A DNA stretch of 54,919 nt, from assembly GCA_017549025.1 (NCBI GenBank), contig JAFYWB010000026.1, forward strand, positions 1 to 54,919, given 5' to 3'. Source of the stretch: Treponema sp. (GTDB lineage: Bacteria > Spirochaetota > Spirochaetia > Treponematales > Treponemataceae). The notes under the pieces were generated by a model that worked only from the letters and a program-made list of their open reading frames with translations, was not told where the DNA came from and did no database searches. Position numbers and translations under genes: made by a program. This document shows, in pieces, positions 24,274 through 34,000 of the stretch. Each line of letters begins with the position of its first letter. The first letter of the stretch is position 1.

Positions 24274-25545
24274 CTAGCAACCTAGCAGGTAGTTTGCCAC
24301 TGCCTCGTAAGCAGGAAGGGATAGAGGATCAATATATTTATTGGAGGAAAGGGGATTGGAGGCGAACCTCGCTATCACCATCTCTGCCACAGGATCAATG
24401 TAAATGGCCTGTCCGTGGACACCTCTGGCCATGTATGCTTGGTGGTGGTTGTGGGTAATCCACCACATGTTGCGGTAGCTCCAGCCTTCCAAAGCAGGAT
24501 ATTCCTTGCTTTTTTCAAAGGCACAAGGATCACCACCTTTGGTGATTTCCTGTACGGCCTTTTTGGGAATAATCTGGATACCGTTGAGCTTTCCCTGACA
24601 TCGCAGCAATTCTCCCAGCAGGGCCATATCCCGCAGGTTCAAGTTTAAGCCACCGCCAGCAAAGGCAATTCCTGCTGGGTCAAGCTGGTAGTAGGCATCG
24701 TTGGCTGCTCCCATGGGTCGCCAAACCACCTCGGACAAAAGCTGAGCCAAGCCCTTGCCGGTAACTCGACTGATAATCCAGCCTAGCACGGCAGTGTTGG
24801 CTGTCTTGTAGCCAAAGACTTCCCCATGGTCGTGGGCGGGATTTTTCTGTATCAAGGGAAGATACTCGTAGTAGCAGCTGGGACCAGTGTAATTGGAACC
24901 ACGGAAAATATTTCCCGACTGGGAGAATTTCCAAATGTCGGAGTTAAGGTCGTCGTAGTTTTCCGTAAATTGAATGGCTGTAGTCATTTCCAGCACATTT
25001 TTTACCGTGGCGTCCCCAAAGCCAGAAGTCTCCAGCTCTGGGATATAGCTTGCGACGGTGCGATGCTCATCAAGCTTGCCCTCTGCTATCAAGATAGAAG
25101 CCAGTAATCCTGCTACGGACTTACTTACAGACATGGCAGCGTGGTGGCCCCAGGGAGTGAGCCCTGCAAAGTAGCGCTCATAGACAATGTGTCCACGGTG
25201 CAGAATAATGATACCATCGGTAAAGTTTTTTTCCAGAGATTCAGCCCAAGTGATGGGATTTGTTTCCTTCCAGGGAATGAAGGTTACCTCATCAATTCCC
25301 TTAATGTGTTTTACGTGGAATTTGTGGACTCCATCCTTTTCCTTGTTGCCGGGAACCTCTCGTGTGGGAATAAATTCTCTCATGTGGTTTACGCTGTACC
25401 GCAGGGCAGGAAACTCAAAGAAGGATCCGTCGGCAGCTGACAGCACCTTGTCCTTGGCAGGAGGAAAGCCCTGCATCCAGCCCATGGGGCCAGGCTCTGT
25501 TTCATGGACGCTGATGTATTTTTCTGTTGAATTGTTCATGTTCAT
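24274..25545 (-). CDS. NylB-like serine hydrolase of the beta-lactamase class C fold
   Basis: A 423-residue protein of the beta-lactamase/penicillin-binding-protein fold, closest in look to 6-aminohexanoate-dimer hydrolase (NylB) and related esterases. The SxxK motif is S139-V-S-K142 in AAMSVSKSVAG. The tyrosine motif lies in FGYKTANTAVLGW, and HGQAIYIDP replaces the KTG box. It has no signal peptide, so it is probably cytoplasmic and not an antibiotic-resistance enzyme. Two ATGs are possible (25545 and 25539); the second has better spacing from AGGTGG. Substrate unknown: amide or ester. Confidence 0.85.
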   Translation of the reverse strand: MNMNNSTEKYISVHETEPGPMGWMQGFPPAKDKVLSAADGSFFEFPALRYSVNHMREFIPTREVPGNKEKDGVHKFHVKHIKGIDEVTFIPWKETNPITWAESLEKNFTDGIIILHRGHIVYERYFAGLTPWGHHAAMSVSKSVAGLLASILIAEGKLDEHRTVASYIPELETSGFGDATVKNVLEMTTAIQFTENYDDLNSDIWKFSQSGNIFRGSNYTGPSCYYEYLPLIQKNPAHDHGEVFGYKTANTAVLGWIISRVTGKGLAQLLSEVVWRPMGAANDAYYQLDPAGIAFAGGGLNLNLRDMALLGELLRCQGKLNGIQIIPKKAVQEITKGGDPCAFEKSKEYPALEGWSYRNMWWITHNHHQAYMARGVHGQAIYIDPVAEMVIARFASNPLSSNKYIDPLSLPAYEAVANYLLGC

Positions 25546-25619
25546 ACCACCTGCTCTAAAGGATAGTAGTTGTCTCTCGGTGAATGCAAATTTTTTTGAG
25601 AACTTGCATCAAGAAACAA

Positions 25620-26021
25620 TTACCACAAAAGATGAAGGCCTTGAACTTGGTATTTCTTGAACCAGTTGTCACAGGAAAGCATAATCATGTTGTTGCGGAT
25701 GGCACTGTGAATCAACATGCGGTCAAAGGGATCTCGATGGCCTTCCACTGGCTCCAGCTCACTGTAGGTGATGTAGTCGTAGGGAGATGGTGTGTGGATG
25801 GTAAATTCGTATTGGTCTGCAATATTAGGCAGATGAAGTATGTGAAAGTTATTGAATTCTAGTTTTCCCAACTGCACCTTTATAGCAATTTCCCAGAAAC
25901 TGATGCTGCTAACAAAAATGTCCGTGTTGCCGTGGCAAATGATGTCTCGTACTGAGGAAGAAAGTTTTGATGTGTCCATAATGGTCCACAAAAAGGTGTG
26001 AGTATCCAGCAAATACTTCAT
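25620..26021 (-). CDS. vapC: PIN-domain toxin VapC (module 2)
   Basis: A 133-residue PIN-domain toxin. It begins MKYLLDTHTFLW (D6), with E44 in SFWEIAIK, D97 and D100 in HRDPFDRMLIHSA and D118 in LSCDNWF. The RDPFDR block marks the subgroup of PIN toxins paired with Phd-type antitoxins. It is a different subgroup from the VapC at 11.3 kb, so the two modules are not recent duplicates. It overlaps its antitoxin gene by four bases. Confidence 0.9.
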   Translation of the reverse strand: MKYLLDTHTFLWTIMDTSKLSSSVRDIICHGNTDIFVSSISFWEIAIKVQLGKLEFNNFHILHLPNIADQYEFTIHTPSPYDYITYSELEPVEGHRDPFDRMLIHSAIRNNMIMLSCDNWFKKYQVQGLHLLW

Positions 26022-26260
26022 TTTTCTGCTCCCTCCACGCCCAAGAATTCTTCCATGGTGATTTTGCCATGGTCAATCTCACTAAAGCTCGCAATCCCTT
26101 CCAGTGTACCGATTTTCCGTGAACTCCTTTGAATGGGACTCACGTGGGCCACTGGTCGTTTGGCTCTTCCGTAGAGAATTTCCACCTCTTCTCCCTGCAA
26201 CACGGAATCTAAAACCTGAGAAAACTGTGCCTTGAATTCACCTACCGTCATTTGTACCAT
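26018..26260 (-). CDS. Phd/YefM-type antitoxin (module 2)
   Basis: An antitoxin of about 80 residues. MTVGEFKAQFSQVLDSVLQ with GEEVEILYGRAKRPVAHV is the Phd/YefM fold, and the C-terminal FSEIDHGKITMEEFLG would bind the toxin. The promoter -10 box ends only 6 bases before the ATG at 26260, so the transcript is nearly leaderless or translation begins at the next ATG (26251). A TTG at 26287 opens the frame but lies within the promoter and is not used. Confidence 0.85.
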   Translation of the reverse strand: MVQMTVGEFKAQFSQVLDSVLQGEEVEILYGRAKRPVAHVSPIQRSSRKIGTLEGIASFSEIDHGKITMEEFLGVEGAEK

Positions 26261-26266
26261 AACATT

Positions 26267-26295
26267 AGTATAGTAGTATCTTGTCAAGTTGTCAA
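26267..26295 (-). promoter_or_regulatory. Near-consensus promoter of VapBC-2
   Basis: On the minus strand TTGACA (26290-26295), a 17-base spacer and TATACT (26267-26272) form a near-ideal sigma-70 promoter. A second TTGACA lies directly inside the spacer (26282-26287). Confidence 0.75.
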
Positions 26296-26343
26296 GTAAA
26301 GGAGATGAATTCGGAGGTTATAATGTTAAGAAGGGCTTTCTCC

Positions 26344-27756
26344 CTACACTGGAATCTCCAGAGTAAAGCAGCTTCCCGTGCCTTTTTCCGACTCCAGCAG
26401 AATATTCCAGCCTAGGCCGTCGGCTACGGTTTTTACCACCGCAAGGCCCAAGCCCTTGCCCTCGCTTTTCAGGGAATTGTCTCCCCGGAAGAAGGGATCA
26501 AAAACGTGGGGCTGGTCTTCCTTGGAAATACCACAACCGCTGTCTTGTACTTTCAGAATCAAAGTGTCGGCCTTGATGGCGTTTTTGCCCCCTCGCTGGT
26601 TTCCACGTTTCTTTTTGTTGAAGGGGACAAGATTTGCTGTCAAACAGATGGTGCCGCCAGAAGGAGTGTAGCGAAGGGCGTTGCTGCACAGATTGTCCAG
26701 CACTCGAATCATCAGGCTTTCGTCCAGAGGAATGCGCAAGTCAGCAGGTAAATCTATGGCGGTGGTAATGGTGCGACCAAGAATCTTGCCGTCCTCTGCC
26801 AGTCGAAGGGCATAGTCGTTCAGCAGGGGAGTGATGGAAATAGCTTCCATGTTCTGCCGCCACTCTCCAGAATCCATCCGCACAAAATTGATTAGGTCAT
26901 CAATCATGGAGTCCAGCTGATCCACCTTTTCTCCCACGATTTCCAAGGATTTTCCTATCATTTCCGGGGAATCTGCCGTTCCGTCAAAGATAGCCTCCGT
27001 GTATCCCTTGATAAGAGACAGGGGAGTTCGCAGGTCGTGACTAATGCCCATAATGAGCCAAGAACGCCGCTTTTGTTCCTCCAGCAAGGCTAATCTCATG
27101 CTGTTCAAGGAATTGGTGAGGGACAGAATCTCGTTGTTGCCACGCACCTGAATCTCCTTGTTCAAGTTACCCTTGGCAAGGTTGCGAGTTTCCTTTTCCA
27201 GCACCTCCATGGAGCGGGAAAGCACGTGAGAAAGATAGATGATGCCGCTGATACATAGAAACAGCAGGATACTGAACACATTGATGATGGCCTTGAGCTG
27301 GTCCACCACCACATCCCATTTGTATTGGTCTTCACGGAGCAGTCGGGTAATGAGCATCAAATCGGAGCTGACGCCATCCTCTTCTCCCGTTTGGAATTGT
27401 CGGTCTATCTGGTACAGGTAGTCCTCGGTATTGGTGGAAAAAACCTCCATCAGCTGGGTTTCCGTCAGTCGCTCCCGCACCTCAATGCCAGGAATTGAAG
27501 AAAGCAACACCTCCCCCTGGGATGAAAGCACGGCTGCATCCACCGACTGGGGCAGCTGGGCCAGAAAGTCACGGATTTGGTTCCATTCCTCCTTGTTGGA
27601 GTCAACGCCTTCCCGTTGGGAAATGCTTTCCCAAGAAGGAATAAAAATGTGGGAGGGGGAGCGGAACCAGCTAGAAAGCACCAATGCTCCCAGCATGAAC
27701 ACGGGCACCATAAAAAGTGCTATCAGCAAGAGGATGAACTGGGTTCTGATTTTCAC
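26344..27756 (-). CDS. Sensor histidine kinase
   Basis: A 470-residue inner-membrane kinase. Transmembrane segment 1 spans about 8-28, a periplasmic sensor about 30-156, and transmembrane segment 2 about 157-177, followed by HAMP and HisKA with H240 in IMGISHDLRTPLS. The catalytic domain has LCSNALRYTPSGG (N box), DSGCGISKED (G1), FDPFFRG (F box) and GKGLGLAVVK (G2). It overlaps the response-regulator gene by four bases and lies divergent from a tripartite efflux operon, its probable target. The sensor domain shows no known family. Confidence 0.93.
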   Translation of the reverse strand: MKIRTQFILLLIALFMVPVFMLGALVLSSWFRSPSHIFIPSWESISQREGVDSNKEEWNQIRDFLAQLPQSVDAAVLSSQGEVLLSSIPGIEVRERLTETQLMEVFSTNTEDYLYQIDRQFQTGEEDGVSSDLMLITRLLREDQYKWDVVVDQLKAIINVFSILLFLCISGIIYLSHVLSRSMEVLEKETRNLAKGNLNKEIQVRGNNEILSLTNSLNSMRLALLEEQKRRSWLIMGISHDLRTPLSLIKGYTEAIFDGTADSPEMIGKSLEIVGEKVDQLDSMIDDLINFVRMDSGEWRQNMEAISITPLLNDYALRLAEDGKILGRTITTAIDLPADLRIPLDESLMIRVLDNLCSNALRYTPSGGTICLTANLVPFNKKKRGNQRGGKNAIKADTLILKVQDSGCGISKEDQPHVFDPFFRGDNSLKSEGKGLGLAVVKTVADGLGWNILLESEKGTGSCFTLEIPV

Positions 27757-28460
27757 CGAACACCTCGCTCCAATCCGTTGAATTGGTAGCCCAAGCCGTG
27801 AATGTTTTCGATGTATTTTGGCTTGGAGGGGTCCTCCTCAATTTTTTTTCGTAATCGCTGGACATACACGGCCACTGCAGAAATGTCGCCGTAGGCTCGT
27901 CCCCACACGTCATGATAAATGGCTTGGGCGGTAAGGGGAATGCCGGGATTTTTTACCAAATGGGCAAGAATGGCAAATTCCTTGGAGGAAAGGGGAATTC
28001 GCTCCCCGTTGCAGGTAAGCAGGTAGCGGTCAAAATACAAGGTATAGGGGCCGAATTGCACGGACTGCTCCTGAGCTGGGGCTTCTCCTGCGGCTGTAGC
28101 AGTTCTTCGGAGCATGGCTTGAACTCTGGCCACCAGAACCTTGGGGGAAAAGGGCTTGGTAATGTATTCATCGGCTCCTTCTCCCAGCCCTTGGATAATG
28201 TCCTCCTCGCTATCTCTGGCAGAAATAATCAGCACTGGCACCTGGCTTGTTTTTCGGAAAATCTGAAGAAACTCAAAGCCTCCCATGCCTGGCAGGTTCA
28301 AGTCCAGAAGCACCAAGTCGGGCTGAAAATTTTCCAAGGTGGCTAGGGCTTCTTCTCCGCTTTCCACTGGGCGAATTTCCATACCTTCCTTATTCAAGTA
28401 CAAGGTAATGAGGGCTGCCAGTTCTGTTGTATCTTCTATTAAAAGTATTTTGTTTCCCAT
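27753..28460 (-). CDS. OmpR-family response regulator
   Basis: A 235-residue response regulator. The receiver has the acidic pair in LLIEDT, phosphoacceptor D53 in LLDLNLPGMGG and K102 in YITKPFSPK. The C-terminal winged helix (LTCNGERIPLSSKEFAILAH through VYVQRLRKKIEED and NIHGLGYQF) is OmpR/PhoB type. AAAAGGAG precedes the ATG. It is cotranscribed with the kinase. It shares a 195-base control region with the outer-membrane efflux gene, which contains an inverted repeat. Confidence 0.94.
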   Translation of the reverse strand: MGNKILLIEDTTELAALITLYLNKEGMEIRPVESGEEALATLENFQPDLVLLDLNLPGMGGFEFLQIFRKTSQVPVLIISARDSEEDIIQGLGEGADEYITKPFSPKVLVARVQAMLRRTATAAGEAPAQEQSVQFGPYTLYFDRYLLTCNGERIPLSSKEFAILAHLVKNPGIPLTAQAIYHDVWGRAYGDISAVAVYVQRLRKKIEEDPSKPKYIENIHGLGYQFNGLERGVR

Positions 28461-28543
28461 GCCGTTCTCCTTTTCTTGCTATTCTCCATAACTTTTCGTT
28501 ATTAGCTTTTTTTCATCATTTTATACTATGACATTGACAAGAA

Positions 28544-28579
28544 ATTTTGTTAAGATGGTTTTAGAAAATCTAACAAAAT
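28544..28579. promoter_or_regulatory. Inverted repeat in the divergent control region
   Basis: ATTTTGTTA (28544-28552) and TAACAAAAT (28571-28579) are perfect inverted arms, extended to 12 bp if one bulged A is allowed. The repeat sits between the response-regulator gene and the tolC-like gene, with TTGACA at 28534 and TATAAT at about 28629. It is a candidate operator, most simply for the adjacent regulator. Confidence 0.45.
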
Positions 28580-28655
28580 ATTATTGTAATTATCCTGCTG
28601 GTTTTAAGTTTTATTTAAGAGGATTTGTTATAATTTTTCGTTGATGAGGAAAAAT

Positions 28656-30077
28656 ATGCTATTAGTTTTACGCTTTGTACGGTCTAGCGCCTGTTTGTTG
28701 GCGGTTGTATTCCTTTCTAGCAGCATGCTGTGGGCTCAGGTGGAATCAGTTGCCTTACCCAAGAATACAGGAGAAGCCGAAAAGAAAACAGAAAACCACT
28801 CATTGTACATCACTTTGGAAGAAGCTCAAAAGCTAGCTTTGGAGGGAAACGCCACCCTTCGCTCCCAGCAGTTGTCCTTGGAAGCCAGCAGGCGAGAATC
28901 GCAGTCTCGTTGGAATTCCTTTTTGCCAGGCATAAGCCTTAGTGGAAGCCTTTCCAACAGTCACACTATCTATACGCCCAAAAGCTCTGGTCCCGGCAGC
29001 GGTGGAGCAGGCGGGAACTCCAGCGGAAATTCCGCCTGGAGCTGGGGTGCTTCTGGTGGCTTGAATCTTTCGTTAACGGCAGGAATCCCGGTACAGATGA
29101 AGCTGGCAAGCCTCCGCTATGAGCTTGCCCAGATAAATTACGAAAGTCAGCGTCAAACTATCCTGTCTTCTGTAGCCAGCTCCTTCTATAACCTTTTAAC
29201 CTCCACCAAAAATCTGACGGTACTAGAAGACAATGTGGCTTTAACCCGCCAGCAGTATCAGCAGGCCCTCCAAAACTACAATCGGGGACTTGCCTCGGAG
29301 CTGGATATGCTCCGTGCCCAGTATGCAGCCCTTTCTGCAGAGCCCCAGCTGGATAAGGCCCGCTCTCAGTACGAATCTGATTTGGCCGCCTTCCAGCTGC
29401 TGATTGGAAGCCAGGAAAAATATATTCCTCAAGGAGATTTTTCTTTGCAGCAGTTGCAGCTGCCAGAAGCTCAGGTTTTGGTGGATTCCTACCTTGAGCA
29501 GCGACTTGATGTTATCCAAAAGCGACAGAGCGTGCAGGAGGCAGAGCTTTCCAAGACAGCCCAAGTGCTTTCTGCTAAGGCTCCTTCCATCAGCTTATCA
29601 GAAAATATCCGCCTGTCACCTACTGGCAATAGTATGAGCGGAACTCCATCTGTTTCAGGCTCTTTTTCTGTGGGGGTTTCTATTCCTGTAGACGGCTACA
29701 TTCCAGGCTCCTCCAAGAGTCTTACGGTAGAAAAATCCAAGGATTCAGTGGAAACTGCCCGAATCAATTTGGAAACCACCCTGGCGCAGGCTCGTCAGGA
29801 TATTATTAACAAGGCAAACAATGTGAAGCTTTTGTGGCATTCCGTGGAGGTTGCCAGATTGAACGAAACCATTGCAGAGCGCTCCTATCAGCTTTCCCAG
29901 GAAGGGTATCGAGCTGGTTTGGTCAGTCAAACTGATATGGAAAATAGTCGTCAGCAAATGGTGTCTGCCCAGCTGTCGGGAAGTACCTCCCAATCCCAAT
30001 ATTTGGTGGGTGTAGAGCAGCTGGCCATTGCCCTGGGCTTGCAGGTGCAGGAAGTATACGAATTGTTTGGAATCTAG
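28656..30077 (+). CDS. TolC-family outer-membrane efflux protein
   Basis: A 473-residue outer-membrane channel component. The signal peptide runs from the ATG at 28656 to SSMLWAQ. That start is preferred because GAGG sits 8 bases upstream, whereas a TTG or ATG 12-15 bases earlier has no site. Two outer-membrane-efflux repeats follow, with LTLEEAQ-like ITLEEAQKLALEGN and the ARINLETTLAQARQD and YRAGLVSQTDMENSRQQ helices typical of TolC barrels. A glycine- and serine-rich loop (SGPGSGGAGGNSSGNSAW) is in the place of an external loop. It is first in an operon with adaptor and RND pump. Confidence 0.92.
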   Translation: MLLVLRFVRSSACLLAVVFLSSSMLWAQVESVALPKNTGEAEKKTENHSLYITLEEAQKLALEGNATLRSQQLSLEASRRESQSRWNSFLPGISLSGSLSNSHTIYTPKSSGPGSGGAGGNSSGNSAWSWGASGGLNLSLTAGIPVQMKLASLRYELAQINYESQRQTILSSVASSFYNLLTSTKNLTVLEDNVALTRQQYQQALQNYNRGLASELDMLRAQYAALSAEPQLDKARSQYESDLAAFQLLIGSQEKYIPQGDFSLQQLQLPEAQVLVDSYLEQRLDVIQKRQSVQEAELSKTAQVLSAKAPSISLSENIRLSPTGNSMSGTPSVSGSFSVGVSIPVDGYIPGSSKSLTVEKSKDSVETARINLETTLAQARQDIINKANNVKLLWHSVEVARLNETIAERSYQLSQEGYRAGLVSQTDMENSRQQMVSAQLSGSTSQSQYLVGVEQLAIALGLQVQEVYELFGI

Positions 30078-30086
30078 GAGAAGAAA

Positions 30087-31064
30087 ATGAGTAAGACAAA
30101 GAAAAGCGATTTGATTGGAAAAATTATTGTTATAGCACTCATCGGCGTTTTTGTGGCTGTGGGAATTTTCACCATGGTGGGAAAGCGTCCAGGAGCCATG
30201 GGGCCCATGGGTGGAATGGGAGGAATGCCTCCTATGGCTGGAGGTGGAATGCCTCGTGGTGGAGCTTCAGCAGCCCAGCCTGTAGCAGTTACGGTTTCTG
30301 CAAAAACCATGGAAAAGGAAACCATCCAAAAGACCGTGCTGCTGAACGGGGATGTGGCCTCCAAAACACAAACCAGCATTTATCCTGACACCTCTGGAAA
30401 GGTAAGCCGTCTTTTGAAGCAGGTGGGGGATTCTGTAAAAAAGGGTGAGGTGATTGCCTACGTGGATCCCTCTCGTCCTGGTTCTGCCTATGCCGTAAGC
30501 CCTGTTACCGCCACTGTGTCTGGTACTGTCATTCAGCTGCCCTTTAACGTGGGGGATACGGTAAACACTGGTAATGCCCTAGCTGTTATTGGTTCCTTGG
30601 AGGACTTGGAAATTAAGGTAAAGGTTTCTGAAAAATACAGTGCCTATCTCAAGCAGGGACTTCCAGCCTATGTTTCCCTTGTTTCTGCCCCAGATCAGGT
30701 GCTTTTAGCCAAGGTTACTTCAGTAAGTCCTGTAGTTAATACCTCCAACAGAACCCAAGATGTGGTGTTGTCCCTGGAGCAGTATCACAAGGCTATTCGT
30801 CCTGGTATGTTCGCTCAGGTTCGCTTGGTGGTACAGGAGGAAACAGACACCTTTGTGGTGCCCCAAGAAGCCATCAGAAGCTTTAACGACGAGCCTGCTG
30901 TCTTTGTGATTACTGCTGACAATAAGGCCCTGCGAAAGCTGGTAAAAACAGGCTTATCCAACGATACTGACATTCAGATTACAGCTGGCCTTGACTCTGG
31001 AGATCTGGTGATTACTGCTGGCTCCGTTACTGAGGGCTTGCCAGTTCGCATTGCAGGAAGATAA
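30087..31064 (+). CDS. RND efflux periplasmic adaptor (membrane fusion protein)
   Basis: A 325-residue adaptor with an N-terminal membrane anchor (about 11-30). It is followed by an unusual methionine- and glycine-rich linker (GAMGPMGGMGGMPPMAGGG). The lipoyl-like barrel (TSGKVSRLLKQVGDSVKKGEVIAYVD and TATVSGTVIQLPFNVGDTVN) is complete, but the coiled-coil hairpin between its halves is nearly missing. A short insert such as PSRPGSAYAVSPV stands there, so docking to TolC must differ from AcrA. The beta-barrel and membrane-proximal domains follow (IRPGMFAQVRLVV, VVPQEAIRS). AGGAG lies before the ATG. Confidence 0.92.
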   Translation: MSKTKKSDLIGKIIVIALIGVFVAVGIFTMVGKRPGAMGPMGGMGGMPPMAGGGMPRGGASAAQPVAVTVSAKTMEKETIQKTVLLNGDVASKTQTSIYPDTSGKVSRLLKQVGDSVKKGEVIAYVDPSRPGSAYAVSPVTATVSGTVIQLPFNVGDTVNTGNALAVIGSLEDLEIKVKVSEKYSAYLKQGLPAYVSLVSAPDQVLLAKVTSVSPVVNTSNRTQDVVLSLEQYHKAIRPGMFAQVRLVVQEETDTFVVPQEAIRSFNDEPAVFVITADNKALRKLVKTGLSNDTDIQITAGLDSGDLVITAGSVTEGLPVRIAGR

Positions 31065-31066
31065 GC

Positions 31067-34000
31067 ATGAACATATCAGAACTTTCAGTCCGTCGTCCTG
31101 TTACCATCACCATGCTCTATGTGCTGGCCTGTGTGTTGGCTCTGGTGTACATTCCCCAGCTGGGAATTGCCCTGTATCCTTCCACAGAAATGCCCATGAT
31201 TTCCATTAGCACCTCCTATTCTAACGTGGGGCCAGAGGAAATCGATGCCAATGTTACCGACGTGTTGGTGGCTCGGCTTAATAGAATTTCAGGCCTTAAG
31301 TCCATTACCTCCACCTCCCGCAACGGACGCAGCCAGATTCAGCTGGAATTCGGCTACGACACCGACTTAAATAAGGCAAAGGATGAGGTAACAGCGGCTC
31401 TTTCCAATGTTTCCAACCAGCTGCCCGACGGTTGTGGCACTCCTTCTATCTTCCAGTTCAACATGGATTCTGCTGCCATCATGCAGCTGGCTATGGAAGG
31501 TGATTTGCCAGTAGATGAGCTAAAGACCTTGGCGGAAACCATTGTCCAGCCCTTGCTGGAGCGTGTGGATGGCGTTGCCACTACGGAGGTAAGCGGTGGA
31601 ACAACCCGCCGCATTGTGGTGGATTTATCCCGAAATCGTTTGGAAGCCTTTGGCCTCACTGCACAAACCATTCGTTCCGCCCTGTCCTCCAGAAATATGC
31701 AGGTGTCCTCTGGAACCATTACCCACAACAACAAGGATTTTGAAATCGTTACTAGCGAATATTTTACCTCCTTGGAGGATATTCGCAACACGGTGGTTAC
31801 CACCAAGGATGGTGCTGCCATTCGCCTTGACGATGTGGCCAACATCTACGAGGACACCACGGAGCGCAGCGTTTACATCAACGGTGGCCCAGGACTTTAC
31901 ATCAACGTGTCCAACGAATCTGGTACCAACGCTGCCACTATTTCCAAGGGAATCCACGCCATGCTGGACACCATCAACCAGCAGCTTCCCAAGGGTGTTT
32001 CCGTCAGCGTCCTCAGTGACGACACCACCCTCATTGACGCCACCTTGAACCAGGTATACAGCTCCGCCATTGAAGGGGCCATTTTGGCCATGCTGATTAT
32101 CTTTGTATTTTTGCGGAGTCTCAAAAGCTCCTTCATCATCGGGCTTTCCATTCCCATTTCCTTTATGCTCACCTTGATGGTTATGGCCTTCTTGGATTTG
32201 ACGGTAAACCTCATGACCATGTCTGGCTTGATTTTGGGCTTGGGAATGACAGTGGACTCCTCCATCGTTATTTTGGAGAACATTCAGCTTCGTCGTCAGA
32301 ATGGCCAGAAATCTGCCATTGCAGCTATTTTGGGAAGCCGCAACATGATGACCGCCATCTTTGCCTCCACCGCCACCACCCTCTGTGTATTCGTTCCCAT
32401 GCTGATTTACGAAGCCAAGCTGGAAATGTTTGGCCAGATGTTCCGTGACATGATTATTACCGTTTGTGTTTCCTTGGTGGCATCCTTTGTGGTGGCAGTG
32501 ACCTTGGTGCCCGCCCTTTGCGGAAGCATCCTGAAGCTGGATACCAGAACACAAAAGCCCTTGAAAAATCCCCTGCTGAAAAAGATAGACGATGGCTTTG
32601 AGCTTGTGCAGAAAAAGCTGGAGGACGGCTATGCTGGTATGCTGGATTTCTGTCTCAACAACAAGTTTATCGTGATGGCACTGGTGCTGGTGATGCTGGC
32701 AGTAAGCGTGCTTCAGTTTTCCTCCATGGGAATGAACCTCGCTCCCACCTCCAGTGCCGACGACATGGTGAACGTAAGTCTTTCCATGCCCATTGGTACA
32801 AATAATCAGGTGGTGCGAAAATATCTGTTTGAGTTTCAGGACATTGTAATTGAAAAGCTAGATGGTGCCTACGAAACGCTTATCCTGAACACGGGAAGCT
32901 CCAACTCTGGCTCCCTCAGAATCAACCTGCCTGACTTGGAAAAACAAACCATGTCTGCAGCAGAGGTAAAGTCAGTATTGACTCCCTACTTGAACCAGTG
33001 GAGTGACGTTACCATTAGCCTTGGGGGTGGACGTGGCTTTGGTGGTAGCTCCAGTGGAATTGACGTAAAGATTCTTTCCACCAACACCATCGCCGCCCAG
33101 TCGGTTATGGACGAAATTGTTGCCCTGCTGAAGGAAAATATGCCCTTGGTAAAGGACGTATCCACGGATATGGAGGATGGTTCTCCTCGCTTCCAGATTT
33201 CTATCGATACCGCTGCTGCAGCCCAAGCTGGTGTGAGCGTTAGCTCTATTACTCAGGTGCTGCAAACTGCCATTACTGGCTCCACTGCCACCGTCTTCCA
33301 CGGAGAAGGGCAGGAAATGAACATTGTGGTTCAGCTGCAGGAATCTGATATCCAAAGTCCCTCTGATTTGGGAGCTCTAACTGTATCCTCTTCTGCAGGC
33401 TTAATGACACTGGATAACTTTATTACCTTCCAGGAAGGTCGTTCTCCCCGTAGCATTCGAGAAGAAAACGGAGAGCGAGTAAATCACGTTACCGCCAGCT
33501 TGGTGGAAGGCGCTGTTGCTACGGAGGTTCAGCAGCTAGTGGAGCAGCTGATTCGCCAAAACATCGTATTGCCTGATTCTGTGGAGCTAGAATTTGCTGG
33601 CGAGGCTCGTGACATTGAAAGCTTTGGAAGCATCTTCAAGGTGGTTATCGGTTTGGCTATCTTCTTGGTATTCGTAGTTATGGCTGCCCAGTTTGAATCC
33701 ATGATGGATCCTCTCATTGTGTTCTTCTCCATTCCGCTGCTGCTGATTGGTGTAGTGGCCATCTACAAAATCACTGGCCAAACCTTGAGCCTCTATGCCT
33801 ATGTGGGAATTGTAGCCTTGGTGGGAATCGTTGTAAATAATGGTATCGTGTTGGTGGACTTTACCAACCAGCTGGTGCGAGAAAAGACCCCCGTGCGGGA
33901 AGCCTGTCTCCTTGCAGGACGCAATCGCCTGCGCCCCATCCTCATGACCACCCTCACCACAGTACTGGGAATGGTGCCCATGGCCTTCTTCCCAGGAGAG

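Noticed and set aside
24274-25545. Antibiotic-resistance beta-lactamase
   Set aside because: There is no signal peptide and the KTG box is replaced by HGQ. The overall pattern fits NylB-like hydrolases better.
31625-32554. A 309-codon minus-strand frame inside the RND gene
   Set aside because: It is a shadow of the pump gene, rich in His and Gly from antisense codons, without a promoter or domain.
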